From: an uncultured Poribacteria bacterium | GTDB lineage: Bacteria > Poribacteria > WGA-4E > PCPOR2b | Reading direction: 5' to 3' | Assembly (NCBI GenBank): GCA_958296125.1 | Contig: OY282444.1 | Span: 1,353,176-1,417,175, forward strand | Length of the DNA stretch: 64,000 nucleotides | Shown here: piece by piece, positions 52,852 through 60,334 of the stretch | Layout of the letters: each line of letters opens with the position of its first letter | Numbering within the stretch: position 1 is the first letter of the stretch | Program-made: the position numbers and the translations under genes | The notes under the pieces: model-generated | Databases searched by the model: none | Told to the model about the DNA's origin: nothing | Seen by the model: only the letters and a program-made list of their open reading frames with translations

Positions 52852-53901
52852 TTAGGCGGACTGGGCGAGGTCGTACAATGTCGCAATAATCAAGGTGATT
52901 GAGTGTTTGCCGCGTCCTTTGTTTCTAGCGGGCACTGTTTTCACAGAAACGCTACCTCGGACATCCGGCAGTGGAATATGTATACCAGCGGCACTTTTGA
53001 TAAAGCGGGGACGTTGCAGGGTGGACAGCCACTCGCCCGGCACATAATAGTTCTCGATAGCTTTGAGTCTTTCGTTAATGGTTGCGTCATCTAAGCCAAA
53101 TTCTTCGAGGGTGACGGGGTGCACCCCCGCGCTGTTGAAAGTCACCGCCGGTCGATTCGCTACGATTGCCGCGGCAGCTGCCAGACCGCCGCCCATGGAA
53201 TGACCTGTAAACGTCACCTTATCTCCATACACTTCCGCAACAGCTTTGGCAAGTTTGATGGCTTGTTGATATGCCGCTGCTCCAAATCCCAACCCCTGCG
53301 AAAGGCATGTCTGACTATCCCGGATAAGATTGGATTTTCTTACCCCCCGATAAACAACGACAATCTCCTGTGTATCCCTTGATTGGTATAACATGGCACG
53401 AAAGCCCGTGTTACAATCCTCAAATTTTGCGTCCTTTAGCCCTTCCGGGAGTTGATGCCGACGTGAACGGGCAGAGAGCTGCATCCAGTCCGGCGGCTCT
53501 GCTACTTCAGAGAAATAGATATCGCTATCACCTTCTGGCATCATAAAGATTTTGAATCTACCTGTCTCTGTGGAGATGTGAACTTCCTCTTTCAATTCGT
53601 AAATCGCTAAACACAACACAGCGTAATCAAATGGTGCCCGCCCGTTCATCTGCTTTGTGCCACCTTTGAGATCTTTATTCCGGCAGTTTCTCAGACAAGC
53701 GAAACCGATAATGAGAACCGCAGCTCCAGCAACACCGGTGGCAATCGTCGAAAGCATCAGCAAGCTATATCGCCAACCGCTCGGTGGGTAATGCCGATGC
53801 TCAAAACAGTATGGACTGTTTTCAACGGCGTTTCTGAAACATCGAAAAATAAAAGGGGTTCGGGCTTTACATCTCATCTTAGAGGCTACATCAGATTTCA
53901 T
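52852..53901 (-). CDS. Membrane-attached class-3-lipase-like hydrolase with an N-terminal Cys/His knuckle
   Basis: A 349-residue alpha/beta hydrolase. The nucleophile elbow is VTFTGHSMGGGLAAAAAIV (Gly-His-Ser-Met-Gly) preceded by YRGVRKSN, and a later Asp/His pair is likely near GEWLSTLQRPRF and GKHSITLI, as in class 3 (triacylglycerol) lipases. A membrane helix (LLMLSTIATGVAGAAVLIIG) precedes it. The N-terminus has a putative zinc knuckle MRCKARTPFIFRCFRN then YCFEHRH (Cys-x-x-R, Cys, Cys-x-x-H), as in DUF5763-like proteins. I start at the ATG at 53901, which overlaps the DUF6414-like gene by 11 bases; the longer frame would need a TTG. Last gene of the four-gene accessory string. Confidence 0.78.
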   Translation of the reverse strand: MKSDVASKMRCKARTPFIFRCFRNAVENSPYCFEHRHYPPSGWRYSLLMLSTIATGVAGAAVLIIGFACLRNCRNKDLKGGTKQMNGRAPFDYAVLCLAIYELKEEVHISTETGRFKIFMMPEGDSDIYFSEVAEPPDWMQLSARSRRHQLPEGLKDAKFEDCNTGFRAMLYQSRDTQEIVVVYRGVRKSNLIRDSQTCLSQGLGFGAAAYQQAIKLAKAVAEVYGDKVTFTGHSMGGGLAAAAAIVANRPAVTFNSAGVHPVTLEEFGLDDATINERLKAIENYYVPGEWLSTLQRPRFIKSAAGIHIPLPDVRGSVSVKTVPARNKGRGKHSITLIIATLYDLAQSA

Positions 53902-54838
53902 GATATAGGGCAACTGGGTCAACAACAATTTCGTTCGCTAATTTTCCTGAGAATGTAGATTCCATTATCCCAAGCAGTTCGACAAGATACATAATCCTTT
54001 CTTTGAGATGCTCAAATTGGTCATCGCCTTCGCCGCCTGCTTCATAATCAGTGGGTTTGCTTGAACTTTGTGCGATAGTACCAACAAGAACAAATTCTTT
54101 TTCAGGAAGTCTGGAGTATTTTCTTACCAGCAAATGTTCATCTTCCCGAAGATACTCCCTGTTAAAATTTGAGGAAAATACATAAGGCTCTATAGGCATC
54201 CGAACTTCAAACTGATCTTGAAATCCATAATCTATAACAAAAGCTAATTTTTTCAGCAAAACAGGATCTTGATGCAGACCTTGATCTTTCGCTAATTTTT
54301 CTATATTTTCTAACCCTTTAAGTTGTTGTCTAAGTCGTGATTTTTGATTTCTGTCTTTGATAGGCTGCGCCGCTGTTGCCAGTTGTTGGCGGACTTCATC
54401 TATTTTTTCAAAGTTAGTGATGTATGCCAATGCTTGACCCAATTCATTGAATTGCTCTATAGTGACTTTAAGAGTATTCATATCATTGAATACAGCCTTA
54501 GCCCTCACTTCAACAAAGCCTACATTGTCAACACGCTTGATATTTTCATCAATGTTCTCTACCGAGAGACTAAGGATTTTTCCTGATTCCTTCAGATAAT
54601 CTTCAAAGAGCTTGTAGGAATAATCATGAAGATACTTCTTTTCTCGAGTGCCTGATTCGGATTTCAAGATATCTGCCATGATCCGCCCACTACCAATGGG
54701 GCCTTTCTGCGCCTCGTTTTCTTGCGTTGTAGTCTCTCGATAGTCTATTAAATACTCTGTAATTCCCTCAAAAATCTGAGATGAGATAGAATACATTTTA
54801 TACTCATCTAGATAGATAAAGCTTTTAATCGTCTGCAC
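53891..54838 (-). CDS. DUF6414-like protein
   Basis: A 315-residue protein with no signal or membrane helix. The N-terminus KSFIYLDEYKMYSISSQIFE and GITEYLI resembles the DUF6414 family, tentatively. The middle is helical (KIDEVRQQLATAAQPIKDRN); the end has mixed strand segments (EFVLVGTIAQSSS) and a final helix. GTG at 54838 is the start, with AGGAGG seven bases upstream, inside the small membrane gene. The DNA is AT-richer than the neighbours: the 60-base lines at 54301 and 54421 hold 18 and 21 G/C, against 32 at 42121. Function unknown. Confidence 0.6.
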   Translation of the reverse strand: MQTIKSFIYLDEYKMYSISSQIFEGITEYLIDYRETTTQENEAQKGPIGSGRIMADILKSESGTREKKYLHDYSYKLFEDYLKESGKILSLSVENIDENIKRVDNVGFVEVRAKAVFNDMNTLKVTIEQFNELGQALAYITNFEKIDEVRQQLATAAQPIKDRNQKSRLRQQLKGLENIEKLAKDQGLHQDPVLLKKLAFVIDYGFQDQFEVRMPIEPYVFSSNFNREYLREDEHLLVRKYSRLPEKEFVLVGTIAQSSSKPTDYEAGGEGDDQFEHLKERIMYLVELLGIMESTFSGKLANEIVVDPVALYHEI

Positions 54839-54959
54839 GGCGTTTCCTCCTCATATACTCCTCATAATACCGTTTTCTTGTGTCTATGAAAGACCAAATA
54901 GAAACACCAATACCTACTATAGCAAGGATTGAACCTGTGATGACAATTATTTCAGTCAT
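54825..54959 (-). CDS. 44-residue membrane peptide
   Basis: A small gene missed by length cut-offs. The ATG at 54959 overlaps the stop of the four-helix gene by eight bases; it codes MTEIIVITGSILAIVGIGVS followed by IWSFIDTRKRYYEEYM and a basic RRKRRADD end, with TAA at 54825-54827. It has one membrane helix (residues about 4-25) and a basic cytoplasmic tail, a typical single-pass regulator or effector peptide. It overlaps the DUF6414-like gene start by 14 bases, so all three seem translationally coupled, which supports it being real. Confidence 0.7.
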   Translation of the reverse strand: MTEIIVITGSILAIVGIGVSIWSFIDTRKRYYEEYMRRKRRADD

Positions 54960-55365
54960 TTGATCGCTCCTTAACTAGTTTCGAGATTCTGTGATATACA
55001 GATAAGCTGATCCCCAATGAGGCAAGACTTAAGCCCATAGAGACATATTTCATAGATTTTACATCAATTAACCCAGGGTTTGATTGACCGAATAAGTCAG
55101 CCGCGAATAAAACACTATAGAATGATATAAAAGCAATTGAAAGTCCGTTCTGAATTGTCTTCCATGACCTTTCTCGATCATCGAAATGCTCTATCTCGTT
55201 TATATTGGATATATGTAAGATCAATCCAAACGCCACAAAGTCTGAGGCGTTTAAGATATCCATGGTTCGATCCTGTAATATAAACCATATTAACATTCGT
55301 GAAAGAACCGGTATTAGCCCCACGAGGACCGTGTATATGAGCCACTTAATTTTTATATTCGTCAT
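54952..55365 (-). CDS. Four-helix membrane protein, unknown
   Basis: A 137-residue hydrophobic protein with about four membrane helices (WLIYTVLVGLIPVLSRMLIW, DFVAFGLILHI, GLSIAFISFYSVLFAADLF, YVSMGLSLASLGISLSVY) and a short DDRERSW loop. No family is recognised. It is the first gene of the accessory string and lies 160 bases after the restriction-modification gene on the same strand; no clear promoter is seen in the gap. Its AT-rich codon use fits transfer together with the next two genes. Confidence 0.65.
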   Translation of the reverse strand: MTNIKIKWLIYTVLVGLIPVLSRMLIWFILQDRTMDILNASDFVAFGLILHISNINEIEHFDDRERSWKTIQNGLSIAFISFYSVLFAADLFGQSNPGLIDVKSMKYVSMGLSLASLGISLSVYHRISKLVKERSND

Positions 55366-55525
55366 GTTGGGCTTGCCAACCCCCTCAGGGTATCTAATAT
55401 GGTTGCCCTCTAATGATTGAATTCAGTGGCATGAGTTCACAAACGTCCGCGTGTATGTGCTTTGTTAGCCCTTGGAGTGAAGGGTGATAAATACTTTGGT
55501 TGAGACGTTTCCTTATGTCTTAGGT

Positions 55526-58500
55526 TTAATGAGAAGGCACCCCCAGATCGGGCAAGTCCTCCACAATCTCCGCGGTCTCCAAGCTAACCGCAATCACCTT
55601 CCCGATAAGTTTAACGATGTACCGCGGGTCATCCTCACGGTTCGGATCGCTGACGAGGCCGCTCCGTTTGTCCGTCTTAATGCGATACTGATCTATCACC
55701 CACTCCAACGCCGATCTATTCCCAAGCCGATAGTCAAACGTCTTTGCGGGTATCCCCTCCAGTGTCAGGAAATCGTTGTATACCAGCTGCGTTTTGTCTT
55801 TGGATAGCTTCATCTTCTCCACGTGCCATAACCCCCTGCCCCGCAAGTGGGGAGAAAGATTGATCGGCACTTCACGGTTTTCGATGAAATGTAGGGGATA
55901 TTCGGATACTTCTTCATAGCCGATGTGGATTTCTCCCAACCGTTGACCCGCTCTAGCAAAGTCCCAAAAATGGGGTGTGTATGGCAGGTGCGGCAGGTCC
56001 CGCTTGAGGTTCGCTTGATACCGCTCTCGATAATCGGGGTGATGTAAGAGGGCATAGACGTAATGGAAGATATCCCACTTAGTGATGGCGTTGTCTCGGT
56101 AATGCGCCCGGAATTGTGCTAATGCCCAATCGGTGACGTTTTCGCGGCGGTTTCCCCCGTCCTCGTCATAGGTGTAGAAGGGGAAGCATTGGGAACCGCT
56201 TTGCGGCAATGTATCAGGAATTTTGTTAATCATTAACGCAAACATCGGCCAAGCAGCACCGACCTTGACCCATATCACCCGATTTTCCGCTTCTGTTTCA
56301 GGCGTAGGGAAGATGGACGGGAGAACAAAAACTCTCTGGTTCATAACGCGGTCAAAGAATAAGTTTGATTTTGCGAAGGGGCGGTAAAGAGATTGTCGGA
56401 TTTTTGTGTCTGCAAATTCTGCAACCTGCCCGTTTCTCAGTTTTTGTTTTAAGGCGGAACTCCAACTGATTTTCAGGTCATCATAAACCACAAAATCATC
56501 AACATTTGCATCCCTATCTCCCCGATGTTTCCACTTAAACACCTGCTCATTGTAGGAGTCAATTGTCCGCTTCATGTTCTCGGCAAGTGCGTTTCGGTTA
56601 AAATTGTAAACCCACGCATCACGGCTAGTCGCGACCCCGCTACTAAATATCTTAAAAATCACATCTGCTGCCTCACCCTTCGCCGCCTTCGCTTTCTTAG
56701 TTCCCATGGGGATAAAAGTCTCAAATTCGGCGTGGAGCCCTTCTGTCAGCCATGTGTAGCGTGTGTCAGGACGAATGGCCCGCCAATCTATATTGCCGAT
56801 ATGTCCGCATTCATTTAGAAAATCGAATTTCTGTTTTTTGTTCCACAAGTCGTCAGTGCGATAGTAAAATATACGGGGCGGGACAGAATTTTCCCCATTA
56901 GTAGTTGGATGATTTATCGCCCGTCCAGTTTTCACAAATAGGTTAATACTCACGCCGACCCGTATCCCGAATACATTGGCATCCGAGACCTTCCCTGGTC
57001 TCGGCACGGACAATCCCTTCCGGGCGTTCCCACCCAAGTCCAGAATGTAAATTATGTCGAAATCGTCTGCGAGATGTTTCCGCATCCCATCAAACGCCAC
57101 AGCGTCAAGAAAACTGTTATTTGTTACGAAAGCGACTATTCCTTGATCCCCTATACGGTCGGAGGCCCATCGAATCGCCTTCACATACGGGTCGGAGAGG
57201 GCCTTTTTATTTGTCGCTTTGGAGTCTTTCGCATAGGTCTCCTTAACTCGTGCATCCATCGTTGGATATTTCCGATTTTTGTTATTGTCGTTTTCGTTGA
57301 CCTGACCGACATTATAGGGCGGATTGCCGATAACCACAAACATCGGTGTCTCCTTCTGGTCCTCAACGCGGCGGGTATTCTCCGGCGCGAACAGCGGCAA
57401 TTGTCGGTTTTCCGCAAGGTCAAACGTATCGACAAGACAGATCCCCTCAAACGGTTGATAGTCTCCGGTTGCCTCGTAAAACTCATGCTCGATGTTCATT
57501 GAGGCGATGTAGTAAGGGAGCAGCATCACCTCGTTGCAGTGGAGTTCGGACTGATACTTATCCTCAAGGGCGGTTGGGCGAATTTCGCGCATTGCCCGCA
57601 CAATGAAATTACCCGTCCCTACAAACGGGTCGATGATGTGAACATCCGGAGAAGATAAGGAACGCAGCCCCCCGTTCCCTACACGCTCAAATTCCGTCTT
57701 TAATAGCTGATCAACACTTCTCACCATGAAATCGACAATCGGTTGCGGTGTGTAAACCACTCCGTGCGTATCGGCAATCTCCACCGAAAAACCTTGAAAA
57801 AACTGCTCGTAAACCGTGTTGAGGAAACTCTGTTTTTGGGAGAAGTCGTCAATGGCTGCAGCGGTGCGCTCAACTGCGACGTAAAAAGGGTCAAGGCTAC
57901 GCAGAAAATCTTCGCGGCTGAAAGCGTGAGACATCAGCGCGGTGATGACGGTCTCAATTTCGCGGGCGATAACATTGCGGCGGGTAAATTCGGAGTTGCT
58001 AAACACGGTTCGGAAAATCCGCTCGGTCAAGAGGTGTTGAATGAGCATCTCCTCGACAGCGGCTTCGGTGAGGTTGGGGTTGATCGATTGACGGCATTTC
58101 TCATGGAAGGCTGTAAAGGCGGTGGCAAACTGACGGTTCGTCCCCCGTTCCGTTTCGATCAATTCTGCCAAGCCGTTCCCAAGCGCGGGCACTCTGTCTT
58201 TGAACTGCGAAACCGCCGCCTCCCATTCCGTGTATTCTTGCGGACGGTGAGAAAAGAAGGTTTCGAGGGTATGTATCAGTTGGGTCGGGTCGGTCAGGTC
58301 GGCATCGAGCGTCTGCTGATTGTTTTGCCAAAGGATGGCGCGGTGTGGGGTTTGGAAAAGGAGGTTGTCGCGGGGGTAGCCTGCTGCAAACTTGCGGAGC
58401 ATTTCGGCTGGCAGGTCGTCGTGGATATCCTTTGCCTCCCAATAGCCGTGGGGTAACCGGAAATTGTCGATCAATGCACCATCAACGACAATCCGCTTGT

Positions 58501-58705
58501 TTCGACTGGCCCCCTTATCAAGGGGGATTATTGAATGTTCGGGCACCAGGATCCAGTTAAATTGCTTCCCACAGTGTTCAAGCAGGGTTTGGAATGCCGA
58601 GCGGACAGCGGTTTCGTGGGAGACACCGATTGACTCGAAACGTTGTAGGGATTCGTAGTAGGCTTTGACTGGTTTGTGGGTTGATTTGAGATTGAGGGTT
58701 TTCAT
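55526..58705 (-). CDS. Single-chain restriction-modification enzyme (type IIG/ISP-like nuclease-methylase)
   Basis: A 1059-residue enzyme. The N-terminal nuclease-like part has DGALIDNFRLPHGYWEAKD, an Asp then Glu-Ala-Lys PD-(D/E)xK pattern. The central N6-adenine methylase has VHIIDPFVGTGNFIVRAM (motif I) and VVIGNPPYNVGQV (motif IV NPPY). The rest is a target-recognition region to the end (with DWALAQFRAHYRDNAIT near the last part). Both cut and methylate functions would be in one chain, as in type IIG and the methylase-nuclease core of ISP enzymes; no helicase domain is present. The start at 58705 matches the family segment MKTLNLKSTHKPV. It sits on a promoter that once served a sulfatase gene. 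Confidence 0.85.
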   Translation of the reverse strand: MKTLNLKSTHKPVKAYYESLQRFESIGVSHETAVRSAFQTLLEHCGKQFNWILVPEHSIIPLDKGASRNKRIVVDGALIDNFRLPHGYWEAKDIHDDLPAEMLRKFAAGYPRDNLLFQTPHRAILWQNNQQTLDADLTDPTQLIHTLETFFSHRPQEYTEWEAAVSQFKDRVPALGNGLAELIETERGTNRQFATAFTAFHEKCRQSINPNLTEAAVEEMLIQHLLTERIFRTVFSNSEFTRRNVIAREIETVITALMSHAFSREDFLRSLDPFYVAVERTAAAIDDFSQKQSFLNTVYEQFFQGFSVEIADTHGVVYTPQPIVDFMVRSVDQLLKTEFERVGNGGLRSLSSPDVHIIDPFVGTGNFIVRAMREIRPTALEDKYQSELHCNEVMLLPYYIASMNIEHEFYEATGDYQPFEGICLVDTFDLAENRQLPLFAPENTRRVEDQKETPMFVVIGNPPYNVGQVNENDNNKNRKYPTMDARVKETYAKDSKATNKKALSDPYVKAIRWASDRIGDQGIVAFVTNNSFLDAVAFDGMRKHLADDFDIIYILDLGGNARKGLSVPRPGKVSDANVFGIRVGVSINLFVKTGRAINHPTTNGENSVPPRIFYYRTDDLWNKKQKFDFLNECGHIGNIDWRAIRPDTRYTWLTEGLHAEFETFIPMGTKKAKAAKGEAADVIFKIFSSGVATSRDAWVYNFNRNALAENMKRTIDSYNEQVFKWKHRGDRDANVDDFVVYDDLKISWSSALKQKLRNGQVAEFADTKIRQSLYRPFAKSNLFFDRVMNQRVFVLPSIFPTPETEAENRVIWVKVGAAWPMFALMINKIPDTLPQSGSQCFPFYTYDEDGGNRRENVTDWALAQFRAHYRDNAITKWDIFHYVYALLHHPDYRERYQANLKRDLPHLPYTPHFWDFARAGQRLGEIHIGYEEVSEYPLHFIENREVPINLSPHLRGRGLWHVEKMKLSKDKTQLVYNDFLTLEGIPAKTFDYRLGNRSALEWVIDQYRIKTDKRSGLVSDPNREDDPRYIVKLIGKVIAVSLETAEIVEDLPDLGVPSH

Positions 58706-58733
58706 GTGAAATATTGTCGAAATATAATAAATT

Positions 58734-58886
58734 CGGGATGGTTGGCTCACCTTCTCCCCAAGCATTAGTGAACACCGTGCTATTTTTCCGCAATTGATCC
58801 AGGTGGGGGGTATCAACATAATCTTCCCAAGTGTGATCTACCACATCTGCTCGAAGCGTATCGCAGCAGATGACAATCGTGTTCAT
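58734..58886 (-). pseudogene. Truncated sulfatase (N-terminal 51 codons)
   Basis: The frame starts MNTIVICCDTLRADVVDHTW with a ribosome site AAGGAG and reads like an arylsulfatase start: metal-binding CCDTLRAD, YVDTPHLDQLRKNSTVFTNA and GEPTIP. The similarity ends at about 58734, where the sequence turns into the leader of the restriction-modification gene; the catalytic Cys-x-Pro-x-Arg site is missing. I therefore read it as a remnant cut by insertion or deletion at the island edge. Confidence 0.7.
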
Positions 58887-58964
58887 TTGGCAAACTCCTT
58901 GTTGAGATGGGCGGATTGCTTAAAGCGTGCCGATCTTGTCATACAGCACGCGCGAGATGTTAAG

Positions 58965-58993
58965 ATTATAGCGATGGTGGGCAGACAAGTCAA
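58965..58993 (-). promoter_or_regulatory. Consensus-like promoter reading into the sulfatase remnant and restriction-modification gene
   Basis: On the minus strand TTGACT (58988-58993), a 17-base spacer and TATAAT (58965-58970). It would have driven the intact sulfatase and now reads into the nuclease-methylase gene. Confidence 0.7.
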
Positions 58994-59028
58994 GGAAATC
59001 TTGGAGTGCGATTGACTGTATGCGAAGA

Positions 59029-59073
59029 GCGTGAGGCGTGAAACGTGAAAACAACTTGTTCATGGGCTCATTA
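59029..59073. repeat. Dispersed GTGAAACGTGA repeat
   Basis: GCGTGAGGCGTGAAACGTGA continues into AAACAACTTGTTCATGGGCTCATTA; a near copy is at 14975-15015. Confidence 0.6.
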
Positions 59074-59141
59074 GTGTGGTCGGGCAAGATGCCCAACTTC
59101 CGGGACTCATAAAAAAAGAAAGTCGAGTCTACATTTTCTCA

Positions 59142-59169
59142 TTGACATTATGCACCGAATGGGTATAAT
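59142..59169 (+). promoter_or_regulatory. Consensus promoter of the SnoaL-selenoprotein gene
   Basis: TTGACA (59142-59147), a 16-base spacer and TATAAT (59164-59169), with the start of transcription near 59176 and the ATG at 59209. Confidence 0.75.
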
Positions 59170-59208
59170 TGGGGAACCTGATATTAAAATTAAGATAGGA
59201 GCTAAACT

Positions 59209-60318
59209 ATGAAACAACCGCTAACAGTAACAAAACTGACCTACCTCTTGATAGTGGGAGCACTCCTGATCGGAATTTGCCCGCTGATTGGTGTGTCAGC
59301 TGCAGAGGCAGAGGATGCCGGAACAGCAGCAGACCGAGCAGCTGTCACTCGCATCTACGAGGAGGTCTTTAATACGGGAGAGCTGGGGCAAGTAGACACG
59401 CTAATTGCCGCCGAATATATTGACCATAATCCAATAGGCCCAGGGGGTAAATCTGGCATAGAAGGATTTAAACAGACTGTAAGAGCGTTACGCTTTGCCT
59501 TTCCCGACCTGCGCTTCACCGTTGAGGAGATGATTGTCAACGGGGATAAGGTAGTGACTCGTACCACAATGCAAGGTACTCATCAGAATAACTTTATGCA
59601 GGTTGATCCGACTGATAAGCAAGTAACAGTGACAGGATTTGACATCTATCGGATTGCCGATGGGGTCGTTGCGGAACGCTGGGGTACACTCGATGGGCTA
59701 ACGCTCATGCAACAGATGGCTGTCGTCGATCCGATGGCGTGGCAATATACGCTGCTTGGTGCGCTAAACCAAGCGGAACGTAAACCGTTGATTAACCAGA
59801 TGAGCAAGACTGCCCAAAAGAAGAGAGATGTTTTAAGGGGCGATCGACGACCCGTAACGGAGCTCGTTCATCTGGATCAATTGATGCATCAGTTCCAAGC
59901 GGACGGGGGTAGTGTTCGCGTGGTGGCTCTGCTTTCCCCTGGCTGACCGAAATGTCGTCGGGGGGTCTCCGAAATAATAAAGATGTTTGAAAGAGTTCCG
60001 GATGATCGGCTGCGTGCTTACCTCATCTGGCAACCGATTCTTAATAGTGATAATCGGGTTTCCGCAGAGAGACGCGCTAGGGAATTTACCCATGAAAAAT
60101 TTACGCATTTCTGGGATAGTACTAGTGCCACCGGTAACCTTTGGAAGGACGTGCTCCGCCTAAACGACACCGCATGGGATGTCTATCTATTGTATAGCGG
60201 GTCTGCCGAGTGGACAACCCATCCACCCTCGCCGGATCTCTGGTTTCCCCAACTGCACCATGCGACACGCGCACGATTTGAGGTGAAAACCAAACAACTC
60301 CTCCGAGAGATTCCGTAG
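59209..60318 (+). CDS. Exported SnoaL-like and thioredoxin-like fusion selenoprotein, in-frame UGA read as Sec
   Basis: Reading the UGA at 59944-59946 as selenocysteine gives a 369-residue protein with Sec246. It has a signal peptide (about 1-34), then a SnoaL-like/ester-cyclase-type domain (about 40-165) with VFNTGELGQVDTLIAAEYID, ALRFAFPDLRFTVEEMIVNG and VTGFDIYRIADGVVAERWG. A linker follows, then a thioredoxin-like domain: VRVVALLSPGUPKCRRGV (UxxC), DDRLRAYLIWQPILNSD, HFWDSTSATG, AWDVYLLYSGSAEW and a final helix, TAG stop. The strand before UxxC and the LIW strand after it fit a thioredoxin fold. The promoter and AGGAG before the ATG are clear, and the next gene starts 16 bases later. The substrate and partner are unknown. 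Confidence 0.85.
59958..59972 (+). promoter_or_regulatory. Candidate SECIS hairpin of the SnoaL-Trx gene
   Basis: Twelve bases after the UGA the sequence can fold CGGGG/CUCCG (with one G-U pair) around an apical GGU loop at 59964-59966, plus one U-A pair below. A GG-U apical loop is typical of bacterial SECIS. The lower stem is weak when drawn by eye. Confidence 0.45.
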
Positions 60319-60334
60319 GCAAATCCATGTAACG

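Larger units (their letters stand above)
58887..59208. other. Divergent promoter region between the accessory island and the Sec-Trx gene
   Basis: The 322 bases hold the minus-strand promoter (58965-58993), a repeat copy (59029-59073) and the plus-strand promoter (59142-59169). No gene is seen. Confidence 0.6.

Noticed and set aside
57743-58456. 237-residue plus-strand frame opposite the nuclease-methylase
   Set aside because: It is a shadow of the methylase gene and has no family features.
59209-59946. Stand-alone SnoaL-like gene with a natural stop, or a pseudogene broken by a nonsense change
   Set aside because: The downstream frame is intact and the stop is exactly in a UxxC redox motif. 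A random nonsense change would not be expected there.
59983-60318. Separate 111-residue gene starting at MFERVPDD
   Set aside because: It has no ribosome site, begins mid-fold and continues the frame of the upstream gene across the UGA, so I treat it as the end of one selenoprotein.
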